Below are positions 15,201 to 27,012 of a stretch of DNA of 64,000 nucleotides, one piece after another. Source of the DNA: Enoplolaimus lenunculus (taxonomy: Eukaryota; Nematoda; Enoplea; Enoplida; Thoracostomopsidae); assembly GCA_030248215.1 (NCBI GenBank), contig JASANG010003477.1, positions 179,124 through 243,123 of the forward strand, written 5' to 3'. Below the pieces are notes generated by a model. That model searched no databases. It worked only from the letters and a program-made list of their open reading frames with translations, and was not told where the DNA came from. The position numbers were made by a program, and so were the translations under genes. Position 1 is the stretch's first letter. Every line of letters starts with the position of its first letter.

Positions 15201-18200
15201 CGTTTTATCAAGAGTGTATGATCACAATAGTGTATAACTGGCTATGTTGTGCGTGGTTCAAAACGTACCTGCACTCATTGAGTTTTTGCCATCCCTTCCC
15301 TTACTTAGGCGGTGTCGATTTTACATTTATTATAAAACGTTAAATTATGCTAAAATATATCAGCGGACCACGTTTCAGTGTATACAGCAGCAAATCAATA
15401 TTACTGTCTGTGATAATTTGACCCCGTAAATAAGGGTAGGCGTACGGCTAAAACGGCAACGCGCGCTGGGTAAATTGTTTTCTACACAGAATATGCATTG
15501 TTGCAAACTATTGTTAAACAGTGGCTGGGTTTCTAAAATGTTACTTAAGTATTTACTTAAGCTAAGCTTAAATAATTACTTAAGTCGTTGACATAAGTAA
15601 ATCCTTAACTTTTCGAACAAAACAGGTAAACGCAAAATGTGTGTCATTGTCATAACAAAAAAGTAACAGTTTTGATTTACATTAAGGAGGCACCACGAGT
15701 CTACAATTTCAGCTGGACTAAGGTTTGTATACCTGAACGGTTAATTTGTAATCTATCATATTTAGTCAGCGGTTTAAGTATATACTTAAGTACGACTTTA
15801 AAAACGACAACACGGCTAAGTAATTAGTAGGAACGACAGCTGTTTGACCCAGTCCAGGAATACTACTGCAATACACAGCGGTCAAACGCGTAATCATGAC
15901 TGTCAACCGAGAGCGGTTTCAGTGACCAGGCGTAATAAGTAAAGGTAAAAGTTGTTTTGAAAAAATCAAGAGCAAAACGAACGTAAACCTTGATTTAAAT
16001 TCGATGCATCGCAATGAAAAATTTAAATTTTATGTGGGCACAACACGATGATTTAACCGCGTACATCACCAATCTGCCCTTACCGTGCGTGTTAACCTAC
16101 GAAACGAGACCGTTCTTCAGTATTAATAAATTGCGTTGCAGATGTATCAAAACGTTTCTTGGTTAATGGATAAGATGGTTTCAAACCCGTATAATTTTTG
16201 GCTACGCGGCTGGCTGTCTAAGTTCTCATAAAAATGCTAACAGAAATGGTTAGCTGAAAAAAAAATTTTATAATAAGTACATAAACAGCTAATTAGTTAT
16301 CAACCATATTTGAAGTTGTGACAGAGTTATGCACGGTCGTATAAATATAAATAATAAACATAAAAGAACATACATTAAATCGAGTATATTAGGCACAATC
16401 GAAGCGTGTGACACCCGTACGATCTTACAAGGACCAGTAGTACCCGAAGTAAGCATGACGTACGCCAGATGAGCCGTTTTGTTGGAGTTGCAAAGAAGCT
16501 GATTACCGCTGGCCGTTGGTCGATCAAACAACTCGCCGCATCGCATGTGAAACGTAAGCTTTGTATTGCCAAAAATGCTCATAATAAATAGTGGAATGAC
16601 GTTGGTCAAAAATTTTGATTCAGTTGCGTGTTTCTAAAATATAATAACACAATAAAGCAAGTTTAGTTCGATATATTTATACATTTGAAACAATAAACGT
16701 ATTCTCAATTACGGCGTACCTTTAATTATAGGGCTCAGGACACATATTGTCAAATACGCATAGCAACTATCACCAGATAAAGATACGCTTTCATACAGAC
16801 AACCTACTGCAAGTGCGAATTGCAGAATATGACCCGAAATATGACATATCAAATGCCAAAAAAATGTGCTAAATTTCGAACCTCACCATTTACTAGTTAA
16901 AAAGCGACCAGACCTATCACAAACTGATAATATAGGGGCTATACTTATTTGAGAATACGGGCCCTGAAACAAGCGAAATGGGAAGCTGTGGATGGAAAAT
17001 TAAACATGGTAGCAGAAAAGTATAATAGAACTCACAGCTGATTAAGTAAAATGTTACTTACAAGACCTATCATCAAGTAATGATAAGTGTTCTACAAATT
17101 TAATGCAATTTCTACAATAACATGCGTACACCAGGTAACTTTTGAGGCGGTAGTGTCATGGAGACACTGAAGCTTTTTTGGCTTCAGTTTCCAGGATGGA
17201 TTTTGAAAATTTTTGCATATTTGAGATTCTCAAAATACTCGATAATTTACCTGTATTTAACAGTGTTTGCTTGATGCGAACCCGTAATAAAAATGTCAGT
17301 TTTAAATTGTGTGCTAACGTTTTGAAACTAGTTGACGTTGTTACCAAAATAGCACAATTTACGATGGTATCTACATTATGATCGGTTGTATATTCTTATC
17401 TAAAGTCGGCCTGTACGCTATCCGCCTTTGATATGGGTACACCCGAGGGTAAAGTTGATAAAAACGGGTAACTGGTAAACATTACTGGATTGCTATACTA
17501 CACTTAACGCTATCGTTCTACAAACCAACATTCTGGTTATTCTGGTTTATGTAAGCAAGCAGTTCTGAACAAAATTAAAAGACAAAACAGGTTCGTCAAT
17601 TTGAACCCAATGCTAGCCAAGATTAATTGGGTAAACCAATTCTGATATAACAAAAAAACACACCAATAAATACGTACCTTTGGTTTCTCCTGAGAACCAT
17701 CGCAATACAAAATTAGTTCACAATCGAGTCTTTGTACAATTGAATCGAGATAAGCGTTCGATTCCAGTAAGTCAACAACGACAAAATAATTGTTTGTCTT
17801 GAGTATCCTGAAATTAACCAACATAAAATACAACACAAAACCGTTAAAACAGAACGTACTTGAAAATACACGGGAATGTTGATACGATTTTCGGTTGGAC
17901 GGAATGAATCTTGTAAATAAGTGATACTCGTAAAGGGTCGATCATTTGCTTACAATCAAAGTGAAATATGCTTCCTAAGACAACCAAACTTTAAATATTT
18001 GACGTCATCCACGCCCGTTCTGAGATCAGCTTTAACATACTAACAAAAATAGTAACGGTGTCATATTTTGACTGAATCTACCGATAAGTTGACAATCGGC
18101 AGCAGAGTTGGGAACCGGAAAATTGCTTTCCGTTTTTTTCCGACGGGATGGAAGAAACGGAAACCTTTTACGCTTTATTATTAAACTCAGAAAATTACTC

Positions 18201-19951
18201 TCAAAACGGCGACAAAACATCGCGGAAAACCGTAGAAATTGGTTTCGCTTGGACAGTTGGACAGCGGAACTGTTGGACAATTGGGACAGTTGGGACAGCA
18301 AGACAGTTGGAACAGAGGGACAGCTGGGCCCACAACAATGAAATCCTCTTCCACATAGAAACATTTTCTTCTATTGGATTCTCAGGGGGCTGGCGCCCCC
18401 CGACCCCCGCATGTTCAGGGGGTCCCTAAGGCACATGGGGGCTGTCGCCCCCGAAACTCCCCACACTAAGCAATTAATTATTGGAATCCTTATCCTGCTC
18501 AGCTTCAGCGTTTCTGACTGGGGGTCAGGGGATGTGCCGCGTTTAGTTCCGAACCTAACTTCTGATAAATTTCATTTTTCATACGTATATTAATAAAACT
18601 ACCAATCCTGTTGGCATGCTTTTTGCCGTACTCAACCCCACAAGTTTCTGGCCACGGTAGCTGTCACATGCAATTTTTAGGTTTATGACAAATCTCTGCT
18701 GTGTATAGCATGCTTTTCATCATGTGTTATCCAACGTTGACACTTATAAAATAGTCATTATTGTTCTCCTGTCATTTTTTCAATAGACAAGTCATGCATT
18801 AAACGTACTTGCACTTGTGGAAGCATTAGGAAATGATTTTCAATTTTCCGTTTTTTCCGGTCGATTCAATTTTTCCGGAACAACACCAATCCTGCCCGAT
18901 AGTGTCGTGCCTAACGTGTTGAGACCCATGCAAAGATCAGGGGCGACGGAATGTTTTTCTGTGGAACTAGAATAGAGTAAGCTTAAGCTTTAAACTAATT
19001 TTTTGTGTGGCTTAGGCTTAGGCTTAAGCTTAGGAATATGCTCATTTTTGTGCTTAGGTTTAGGCTTAGGCTTAATAGGCTTACGCTTAGGAATATGCTT
19101 ACAATAATGTTCCGCCCCTGTTCTTCTCATTGGCCCGTGCTGAGTAGATTTCAGATTACAAGTCGTCGGTCGACGATCTGTTGGACGACCAACTGTTGTG
19201 ATATCATTTTGAAGACACTTTAAACTCATTGAATTTTCAAGAACGGCCCACATCCTATCGTAGAACCTGGACAGTTTATATTGATGACTATCCTGAATAT
19301 AGGTCTGTTCAAATTCTCACCGGTCCATGTATAGAACAGGGCCGCATCGTTTTCCGGAGGGGCTATAACAGAGTCAGTACTAATAATTTTGCTTAAGCTT
19401 AAGCTTAGGCTAAGGAATAGGCTCGTCCATACGCTTAAGCTTAGGCTTAAACTTAGGAATATGCTCATTCTTACGCTTAGGCTTAGGAATATGCTCATTC
19501 TTACGCTTAGACTTAGGAATACTCTCATTCTTACGCTTAGGCTTAGGAATATGCTCATTCTTACGCTTAGACTTAGGAATACTCTCATTCTTACGCTTAG
19601 GCTTAGGAATATGCGTATACTACTGTTCCGGCCCGGTTCAATACATGGGCCTTCTCACCCAAGCATCGACGCTATAACACAAGGCACGTCGTCATGAACT
19701 GCAATTGCAATACAACGTTGCAACGTTTCTCCAGCACCGCTCAGTATCCTACGACAACACTGGTTGATATACGTCGAAATCATGTCGCTTGCTGTTGTAA
19801 GCTGAGAATACATCATGTGACGCTCCTGTACAAATGACTCCACACCATATTTAAAATGCTGTATCGCTGTGGACGTTGATTGAACGTTAGATATTAAATC
19901 GTTAAGATGATCAGGCTGCATATTTTTCCGATAAACTTCTTCAAGTAGCAT
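3230..19951 (-). CDS. AASDH: beta-alanine-activating enzyme (AASDH/ACSF4), 15 coding exons
   Basis: Family role: ATP-dependent adenylation of beta-alanine, then transfer to the phosphopantetheine arm of the protein's own carrier domain; the C-terminal propeller's role is poorly known. Exons read on the minus strand: 19951-19659, 17807-17678, 16633-16374, 14170-13996, 13381-13119, 12439-12345, 11264-11059, 10597-10387, 9730-9627, 7832-7396, 6894-6737, 6010-5850, 5086-4961, 4628-4467, 3841-3230. All junctions are GT-AG and phase-consistent, giving 3,393 nt and about 1,130 residues (human protein about 1,100). Adenylation domain: TSGTTG at about 202-207, ASPFTFDPS near 240, FGGEAVP near 315, YGITE near 352, RHTGD near 429, GRFDQQIKRWGKR near 455, HGKLDR near 545. 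Carrier motif LGLDSF has its serine near 602. From about 700 onward there are PQQ-like propeller blades, for example IGTYSGTVW, LDLKNKNCCW and CVDGNVYIVD, ending GCRNNLLYC. The P-loop reads TGPCK where TG-x-PK is usual. The start is the first Met and the N-terminus aligns well with the family. The gene looks intact. Confidence 0.93.
5209..5417. mobile_element. hAT-type MITE, CAGCGGCGGATCC ends
   Basis: Left end CAGCGGCGGATCCACAAATG, right end CACTGAATCCGCCAATG. The flanking 8-mers CATTTATT (5201-5208) and CACTTAGT (5418-5425) match at 6 of 8 positions, like an aged 8-bp target duplication. The C-rich block before the right end matches related copies near 13.45-13.55, 23.35-23.45 and 49.17-49.50 kb. 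It lies in an AASDH intron. Confidence 0.65.
5619..5823. mobile_element. MITE with TACACTGTAAATT ends
   Basis: The left end TACACTGTAAATTTCA and the right end (TGGAATTTACAGAGTA) are inverted copies. The interior repeats AACTCAGA/TCTGAGTT-like words. It is about 205 bp, sits in an AASDH intron and has no coding capacity. Confidence 0.6.
6369..6645. repeat. 30-bp minisatellite, about 9 units
   Basis: Units are built from GAATTCAATTTGAATGGTT plus GAATTCGGGTT. The first five units are almost identical; the last four are more diverged. The period is a multiple of three, so unbroken but spurious minus-strand frames of 67-98 codons run through it. It lies in an AASDH intron. Confidence 0.9.
7863..8220. 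mobile_element. MITE with TACTCTCTAAAA ends
   Basis: The window reads TACTCTCTAAAAGCTTAAAC at the left and CAGTTTTTAGAGAGTA at the right, a 12-bp inverted repeat. The TA at each edge may be a TA target duplication. The interior is dominated by CTTAAGC/GCTTAAG words. Non-coding. It begins about 30 bases upstream, in gene sense, of the AASDH carrier-domain exon at 7396-7832. Confidence 0.65.
8553..9160. mobile_element. TIR element, CACACGTGCAAG ends (long copy)
   Basis: Left end TATCACACGTGCAAGTTTTG; right end AACTTGCACGTGTGAATAGA. The TTGCAGCTGCAAG motif recurs inside. Shorter relatives lie at 35747-36017 and 42480-42762, with a fragment at about 23090-23192. This copy is about 600 bp, roughly twice its relatives, so it may contain an insertion or be a longer member. 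Plus-strand frames of 66-74 codons inside have no family features. Confidence 0.65.
10922..11036. mobile_element. GGGTTGCG-ended MITE
   Basis: Starts TAGGGTTGCGTTATCCTCGG and ends GCATATCGCAACCCTTA, a short inverted repeat around a CpG-rich core. Related copies lie at about 39986-40131 and 47140-47281. It ends about 20 bases from the 5' splice site of the AASDH exon at 11059-11264. Confidence 0.55.
14231..15154. mobile_element. TIR element with internal tandem repeats
   Basis: Left end ATTGAGCGAAGCTCG, right end CGCTTCGCTCAAT; the 12-bp ends ATTGAGCGAAGC are perfect inverted copies. The left 650 bp is a tandem array of a 150-175 bp unit, marked by TAATATGCAAATTA near 14267, 14428 and 14579 and a weaker copy near 14754. 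The right part carries a GACGGACGGACGGACATCCA tract and an inverted word pair (GAAACTCC/GGAGTTTC) just before the end. A fragment of the right part recurs near 21020-21210. It lies in an AASDH intron. Confidence 0.7.
18103..18894. mobile_element. hAT-like TIR element, CAGAGTTGGGAACCGG
   Basis: The left end is CAGAGTTGGGAACCGGAAAA. The right end reads CGGAACAACACCAATCCTG, whose complement begins CAGGATTGG. The interior has a GGACAGTTGG-rich patch (about 18250-18310) and a G/C-rich block (18385-18465). The flanking 8-mers do not match well, so target duplication is not established. No transposase fragment is seen. Confidence 0.5.
18923..19135. mobile_element. TTAGGC-core hAT-like element, copy A
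   Basis: The ends GACCCATG and TTGGCC, with AGGGGCG/CGCCCCT close by, are related to the ends of 19322-19651. The flanks CGTGTTGA (18915-18922) and CGTGCTGA (19136-19143) agree at 7 of 8 positions, indicating an 8-bp target duplication. The core is GCTTAGGCTTAGG-type hexamers. Confidence 0.75.
19322..19651. mobile_element. TTAGGC-core hAT-like element, copy B, at the AASDH exon 1 splice donor
   Basis: Starts GGTCCATGTATAGAACAGGG and ends GTTCAATACATGGGCC. It is flanked by a perfect 8-bp duplication, TTCTCACC at 19314-19321 and 19652-19659. On the minus strand this 8-mer is GGTGAGAA, the 5' splice site of AASDH exon 1. The core is a tandem array of about 34 bp units containing CTTACGCTTAGGCTTAGGAA. 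Several unbroken frames cross it on both strands and are spurious. Confidence 0.88.
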
Positions 19952-20683
19952 TCAACCTAATATATAACTGTCAAATAGGTTTATAATAGTAATCCGTATT
20001 TATGTGCCAATATTAAGTTTCTTATTCAGTGATGGAATTAAGCTCTGATTAACTTTTAGGTTCAAACTATCAATTTAAAACGATTAACCAGTCGTGCATT
20101 TACTACACGGATTGAGCGAAGCGCGGATCCGCTTAAAAATAATACACTCAAATTTAATAATGGGAATAGCTCATATTATAACTAAGTTTAGCCAGTTGTA
20201 TGCTAATTTACTCACTAAATAATATGCTTAATATTAAGTAAAACTGTTGACGAATTAAGCGTCGGTTTTATTTACTATGGTGTTTGGCAAAGTTTTACTT
20301 AATTCTAAAGCAAACACAAAATTCTTAGCTTTACATTTATTTAATTAACCCTTTCCCCCACTAATATCTACTCCCCCCCCCACCACCCCTTTTAATCCAC
20401 GAGTTTCACTCCCGAGGGGCGAGGGGGGGGGGTCACAACCACCCCCACCCAACAAAAGCAGAACCCCCAGCCCCGCCGGGGCGCCCCCCTCTCCTGGTGA
20501 TTTTGTACTATGTATACGTGTTGCAATTGTTAAACACGGTGCGATATATATTATTTAACGTATATGCACTGCGCTGAGATGCCTACACGCAACTCAATGT
20601 GAAAAGGGGTTAATTAGGAAATGACAGCAGTAGTTTTACTTATTTACAATATTTAAGCACAAGTAGCAAGGTATATATAACAA

Positions 20684-21003
20684 CAGGGTGCAACCCGAAA
20701 TAAGAAATAACGAACCCAGAACTGTAAACTTAAAAAATACCGGAACCGGAAAACGAAAAAGACTTGTCGAAAAATTGACTTTTAACGCTATTTTATAATG
20801 CCAAAATCCAGAAACAAATGCAATAGCTGGAAACGTATGATAAAGTATGTAGTAAAATTTTGCCAATACACGCTTGGATAATTTTAGAAAAATAACTTGG
20901 AACAGTATGAAATTTTTTCTTAAATTTTCGAAAGAGAATACCGGAACCAGTTAGTGAAAAACGACGATTTCCCTACCGGAACCAGAATTACGGTTGCACC
21001 CTG
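20684..21003. mobile_element. CAGGGTGCAACC-ended hAT-type MITE
   Basis: The left end is CAGGGTGCAACCCG and the right end CGGTTGCACCCTG, an inverted repeat of 12-14 bp. The interior repeats ACCGGAACCGGAAA-like text, as in the copy at 47814-48169. The flanking 8-mers do not match clearly, so this copy is older or its flank has changed. Confidence 0.7.
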
Positions 21004-21740
21004 ATACCATATGAAAATTAGCATTAAACAGCGTTGAATTTTAAAACCCCAAAGTGATGTTAACACCCCATGATAACAGGCTTTCAAACAAAAGTTTATC
21101 GAAATCGGTTGAGCGGTTTCTGAGATTCCAGTCGGACGCACAGACGAACGGACATCCACCTTCCGGTCCCCAAATACAAAACTTAAAACGCTTCGAGAAA
21201 CTCGTTTTAAAAAACTTGTTTGAGCCTAGACACACTCATTTGATGTCGTTGTTTAAGCTGAACCAAAGTTCTGAGTGGCTTCATAGTTGAGCTGTACACC
21301 GCATACGTATCTATAATTCGACATTGCGAAAATTCAATCTTGGAGTCTTTTCCGTTAAGTAACGACCTTCCGGCACTTAAGTACCCAATTAATACCTAAA
21401 TTTCATTTGTTTCACCTCCGGATCCGGCAAATTTGTGAACCTCCGAATCCGACTGAGGTTCTTTCCACCTCCGGTGGCACCCTGTTTCATACTGTGATGC
21501 TGGAAGCTATCAAAATGTTCCGTTGTCGAAAGCGACTCTCAACTGTTCAAGCAAACACTGGAAAAACTTTATTTCAATTCAATTTTACACAAAGTCAATC
21601 ACAAAACGAGTCATATTCAATTAACAGTAAAGAAACAGCGCAAACTGATTGGTCAAAACGCTAAATAAGTTCAAATTAGATTGCGGGTTGAAACTGCCGT
21701 ACGTTTTGGTGTTTTTACTATTAAAACAGTATATTTCATT

Positions 21741-21957
21741 ACATTGCAAAAAAACCGTAAGTCAAATTGATTCTGGCCGAAATAGGCTCTATAGGACTAC
21801 ACAAACTGACTCAAATTCGACTCCACCAGAGTCAAACGTGCGACTCAGTGAGCCGAATTTGACTTTGACGGAGTCGAATATTTAACTCAATTTGTATAGT
21901 CCCGTAGAGCCTATTTCGGAGAGAGTCAATTTGACTCACCATTTTTTTGCAGTGTAC
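21741..21957. mobile_element. MITE with long inverted repeats, ACATTGCAAAAAAA
   Basis: The terminal repeats extend about 60 bp: left GTCAAATTGATTC then CGAAATAGGCTCTA, mirrored at the right by TAGAGCCTATTTCGG then GTCAATTTGAC. The whole element can fold back on itself. No coding capacity. Confidence 0.75.
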
Positions 21958-24164
21958 ATATTAAGGCTTCGCTAAAACATCTGTACACAATGATCAGATA
22001 ATACAGCAACGATGGCGCTTTTTGGCCACGTCCACGCCGAACAATGGTAAACAATAACTTTTATACTAAACTCACGCACATTTTATGTTTCCAACATTTA
22101 ACGACGGCACCGGAACGACCGGGTACAGCGCTACTCTAAACCCTTCAATTAAAGCCCAAAAAATTTGGAACCGTAACGAACCAAGTACTCTCGAATACGT
22201 TGTACCACCATAAACTTAGAATTGACAATTTTTAAGAGTAAAGACATTCAGATAAACTTGCAAAAAAAGGGGTTACAATGAGCAATTTTGTTCAAATTAG
22301 AAAGTTTGATTTTTCAGAATTATTAACATTAACTGGTTCAAACAATCAACTCGAAATAATTACGTGTAATGCATGCAATACGATAGTAAAGCTGGTTTCA
22401 ATTTGAACACCAGCAAAAAAAACAAAACAAATACTATATCAACAATAAAATAAACCTGCACATCGACTATTTAAAACAATCATTCACAGACATGGATCGA
22501 AATAATGTAACCCCCTATTCAACAAACTGTGACACCAGCGCTATGATTTAATTTTCAACTTCAACTTGAAATTCAAAATTTTGCGAACTCCAAAGTGAAG
22601 ATAATGGCCAAACGCGAACAGGTTAACCATTTAATTTCAACCAATTTCGAAACACTTGCTGAAATACACAGATGTGTTCGAGTTAAGACGAACTTATAAA
22701 ATAAATGAATTCAAAATCTTATAAAATAAGCAAATATGTATGACAGAAGTAATAAAGACTCAAAAAAACAAATGGTTTACATTCAATCTATTATTCACAC
22801 CAAACATCGGATTTAACATGTTTCGTTAGTTACATAAGCATTCAGCTACATACGTACTACTACAATCAGTAGGGCCAGAGCAGCCACCCCCCATTCCCCC
22901 AAATAGGGCGGCCCACCACCCCTAAAGGGCCCCCACGCTAACCATGTTGAAACAAAAACCGCCGAAGTTTTAAAATACGTCTGGTTTCTCGCTCACTTCG
23001 CTTGCGAGCTTCAGGCCCACAACAACACCCTAAAGCTTGCAGGTAGCACCCGCCACCCCTGTCTGCTCCGGCACTGACAACCAGAAACTAAATTCATAGC
23101 TGCAATTTTTTTCGAACGGGATTTTGGACAAAACATGCAAATGCAAGCTGCAACTTCTCGCTGCAAAAACTTGCACGTATGAATAGGGCTTTACAACACT
23201 GTTCTGAGTATTACGCGTAAAAAACTTTCTTTTTCACGATGTTATGATCTCCCGAAGTGAAATCCTGGCTGTGGCGTTGTTATCTGTGAGAAATTAAATA
23301 CTTTTTCGATCAAATAGAGCCAAAGCAGCGGTTGGTTCTCAATATCCTGGCAAATGTTATGAAACGCTAAAAGTGTATTGTAAGGTAGGGACCTTACCAT
23401 TTTATCACAAAAAAATTTCTGACGGGGGCGCACGCCCGCCCGCCCCTCCTTTGGATACGGTAGTGAGAAGGACTGATATTTAATTATTACATAAAATAAA
23501 AATTGTGTTCGCCGGAATGCGGACATATATATATGTATATATATACATAATATTTATATATAATACAAGTGACAATGGCACAATCAATTAAACGACAGAG
23601 ATCAACCATTTAAATTAAATTACAACATAAAATCAATAATATAATTAATTTTTTCTATTTCCGAATAGAAGATTTTAAGCATATTTTCCTAATACACAAA
23701 TAGCTAAGATCGAGCAGCATTCTTTAAAGAAACCGATTTCTCACCTGTCGCTTATCAATTAATGAACATAAGAAACTGACTAAAAAAATCAACGAATCGA
23801 TGGACAGTAACAATATTTGATTGCTCATTGACCAATATCGTAACATGAACCAAATACCGGTTCTGGGTGGCGATGTTAACCATAAACCTTGTGACATACA
23901 GAAATATGTATCTTTAAACAAATTAAATTAAAGCGATAATTGAAACAAAACCAAATATGCATGAATCATTTTTAATATATGATTAGCCGTACTCTCTCAA
24001 CTGTGTGTAGCACCCATTGCTAGTTAATAACAATAATAATATTAATATTAATAATAATAGTAACAATAATAATGATAACAATACGTAGTAATAATAATAT
24101 TAATATTAATAATAATAGTAACAATAATAATGATAACAATAGTAATAATAATATTAATATTAAT

Positions 24165-24926
24165 GCGTCATCCATTTAAATGTGTGCCCGCCGTGTGGAA
24201 AATTGACGCAACCATTTCCAAGTACGGTTTTGAAAAACGCTTCAAAAAGGAAATGGAATTTCAAAACTGTTTCAATTTCCCACAGCTATCGATTTTTCAA
24301 ACTCAAGTAGTTAATTGATAGCATTATTTGATCTTCAATTTACCACTAGCGCTTTTTTAAACAAGGGCAATGGGAAATTGCGCCATTTTCCAAATTCAAT
24401 TTCCGCTTTGCCTTGACACTTCAATTACCAAAGTGGAAATTGAAAGAGAAGCATAACGTTTAGCAATTAAATGATATTGTCCCTCTTATCGAAAATTGAA
24501 TTTACAGTTTACAGCTTCACTTGTGATATTGTCCCCAAAAAGGATGAAATTTTACAACTCAAAGTTCAAATAGAAGGTTAGGATGAGAGTTTCTAGAAAT
24601 GATGTTTGATGGGCCACCCAAGTCGCCACTGCAGTTTTGGTGACTTTTCAATTTCCTTTTTGACAGCAAATTTAGCTTATCAATTTCCTATTTAAGTTTT
24701 AAAAATGTCTCAATTTCCTACTGCTGTCCTATTTAAATTCCCTATTGGGAAATCGACACTCAAAATATCATTTCGATTTGCTAGTACGGTTTGCAAATTG
24801 TCTCAATTTCCCACTAGACCAATTTTTTCAAATTAAATTTCCTTCTTGAAGCGTTTTTCAAAACCGTACTTGGAAATGGTTGCGTCAATTTTCCACACGG
24901 CGGGCACACGATAAAATGGATGACGC
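24165..24926. mobile_element. long-TIR element inserted in an AAT microsatellite
   Basis: Left arm from GCGTCATCCATTT and right arm to AAATGGATGACGC are inverted copies over about 95 bp, sharing for example GCCCGCCGTGTGGAAAATTG and CAAGTACGGTTTTGAAAAAC. The 570 bp interior is rich in CAATTTCC/GGAAATTG words on both strands. It sits between (AAT)n tracts on both sides. No transposase is seen. Confidence 0.8.
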
Positions 24927-24960
24927 ATAATAATAATAATAATATTGATAATAATAATTA

Positions 24961-24991
<31 letters not shown>

Positions 24992-26765
24992 AATAATAAT
25001 AATAATAAGTGAAACAAACTGCTTACCGCTGGTGTGACTTGGAAATTCCGCACTGCAAAAAACTTTACCAGGTTTCAAAGTGCACAACCATTTACTATTT
25101 CTAAAGTTATGACACTTATCTCCAAATGGTCATGGTGTCATTTATGTTGATGCCGATGAAGTAATCTTAAGATATCGCCAATACCTTTATTCAAGTCAGC
25201 AATTGCGATTGCAACGAGCGCTAATGACCATTAAAAATGTGGTGCATTAACGATTTTAGTACGTGTGAAACTTTACACTGAGAACTATTTCTGTAGGTAC
25301 TACAAGAGTTGTGTTGCGCCTGCCAGGCTGGCACGGAGTCCACGATTTGACCGAATCCAAATCCGAGTCCATTGCTAATTTGCCGAATCCGAATATTGAA
25401 AGTCGCTAATTTCAAAAATATATCTATAATTTGTTTTAGAATATCAACACCATGCCAGCCGCATAGTTTTTAAACGTTAACATACTTCATACCCGACCTC
25501 AGTTCCAAGATTTGTGTTACCTGAAATACAAAAAAAACATCGATTTATATAACCAAGTTATTTAAATTGATTATTGCTTAAAAATCAGAAAAACACATAT
25601 CGCCTACCGTTGTTGAATTCGGCTTTTAGATTCGGCTTTTTCACAACCGAATCCGAACTGCACTTTTGTGCCAAATTCGAATGTTTGTTGCCACAATGAC
25701 GACTACGATATACTACAGAATAGTGTCAATTCGGCGCATACTGTAAACACGCGAAAATAATATAAACATCCGAGATCAGGCAACGAATAAGCGTCCAAGC
25801 GATGAACCGTAGGTACTCAACTGTCATCTTACAAATCCAGCACGAACCAAACAAAACATTTTAGTCAAGTATATCAAACCAAGAAAAAACACTTTCCTTT
25901 CAACATCGATTGGGTTCTTAAATACGTCGCCACTCTACGCCCCTCAGCATACGGCCAAACTTATTGTTTGTACTAAAGACAACTACTAAAATTCAACAAA
26001 GGCGCCACCTACAGCTACTGTGTATTTCGAATCACTAAACGACAAGTGCTAAAATTTATTTAAAATAATACAACTACAATGTTACAGGTTTTGGACTTTT
26101 TAAGGCTTGTATTTATAAAATACGAAAAAGTTCCAATTTTAACCAACGCTAGCTGCTGTTTTTCAACTACCAAAAGTCGTCGTCCATAGCCGGTGAGAAT
26201 TTCCACATCGCGTACACAAATTAATGTAAACAACGCATTATGCGTTCGACGAAACCTATACCAAAGTCTAAACTTGTGACCTGTCAAATTTGGAAAATTT
26301 CTAAACCCGTGGTTGTGAATGTGTACAACGAAACCTGCTGTAAGATCAAACTAAATCAAACACTCAACTACGTACGTTCTAAAAGGAATGTTAAATAACA
26401 TCATACGCTGTCCACGTGGTGGTTGTTTTGCCTAAACTAAAGTCAAAGACATCCCTATTTAATTTTCCACAAACACAGATTAGATTACCCGGACAACCTC
26501 GGATGTGTTTGGCCGACGGCGAAACAAAACAATTTTTAATTTCTCAGCGGACGGTTACTACCCAAAGCAATGACTTTTGAGAAAAAATTTTTTCGCATGT
26601 TACAATCAATAACTAACTGAATTGTCGTATGTAATTAAGTATATAATAAATAAGTACAATGAAACCATTTCAAATATACAATCAAATCAACAAATTATTA
26701 TGACACTTATTCGATTACCAGTAGAGAACTATAACGCAAAATAATACGTAAAACATATGCCCCGT

Positions 26766-27012
26766 TTTTGTCAAATTTCAAAATTATTCTTGGCAGATTT
26801 AAAAATTCTTGCCAGATTTAAAAATTATTCTTACCAGATTTAAAAATATTTATTCTTGCCAGATTTAATAATAATTATTCTTGCCAGATTTAAAAATTAT
26901 TCTTGCCAGATTTAAAAATAGTTATTCTTGCTAGATTTAAAAAATATTCTTGCCAGATTTAAAAATTATTCTTGCCAGATTTAAAATCAATTATTCTTGC
27001 CAGATTTAAAAA
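26766..27012. repeat. 24-27 bp minisatellite, about 10 units
   Basis: The unit is TTCTTGCCAGATTTAAAAA plus TTA, with length variants. The array lies about 1.1 kb beyond the stop codon of the RBMS-type gene. Confidence 0.85.

Noticed and set aside
20340-20500. Possible rRNA or CpG island from the G/C-rich stretch
   Set aside because: It is homopolymeric C and G runs with little CpG and no rRNA signature.
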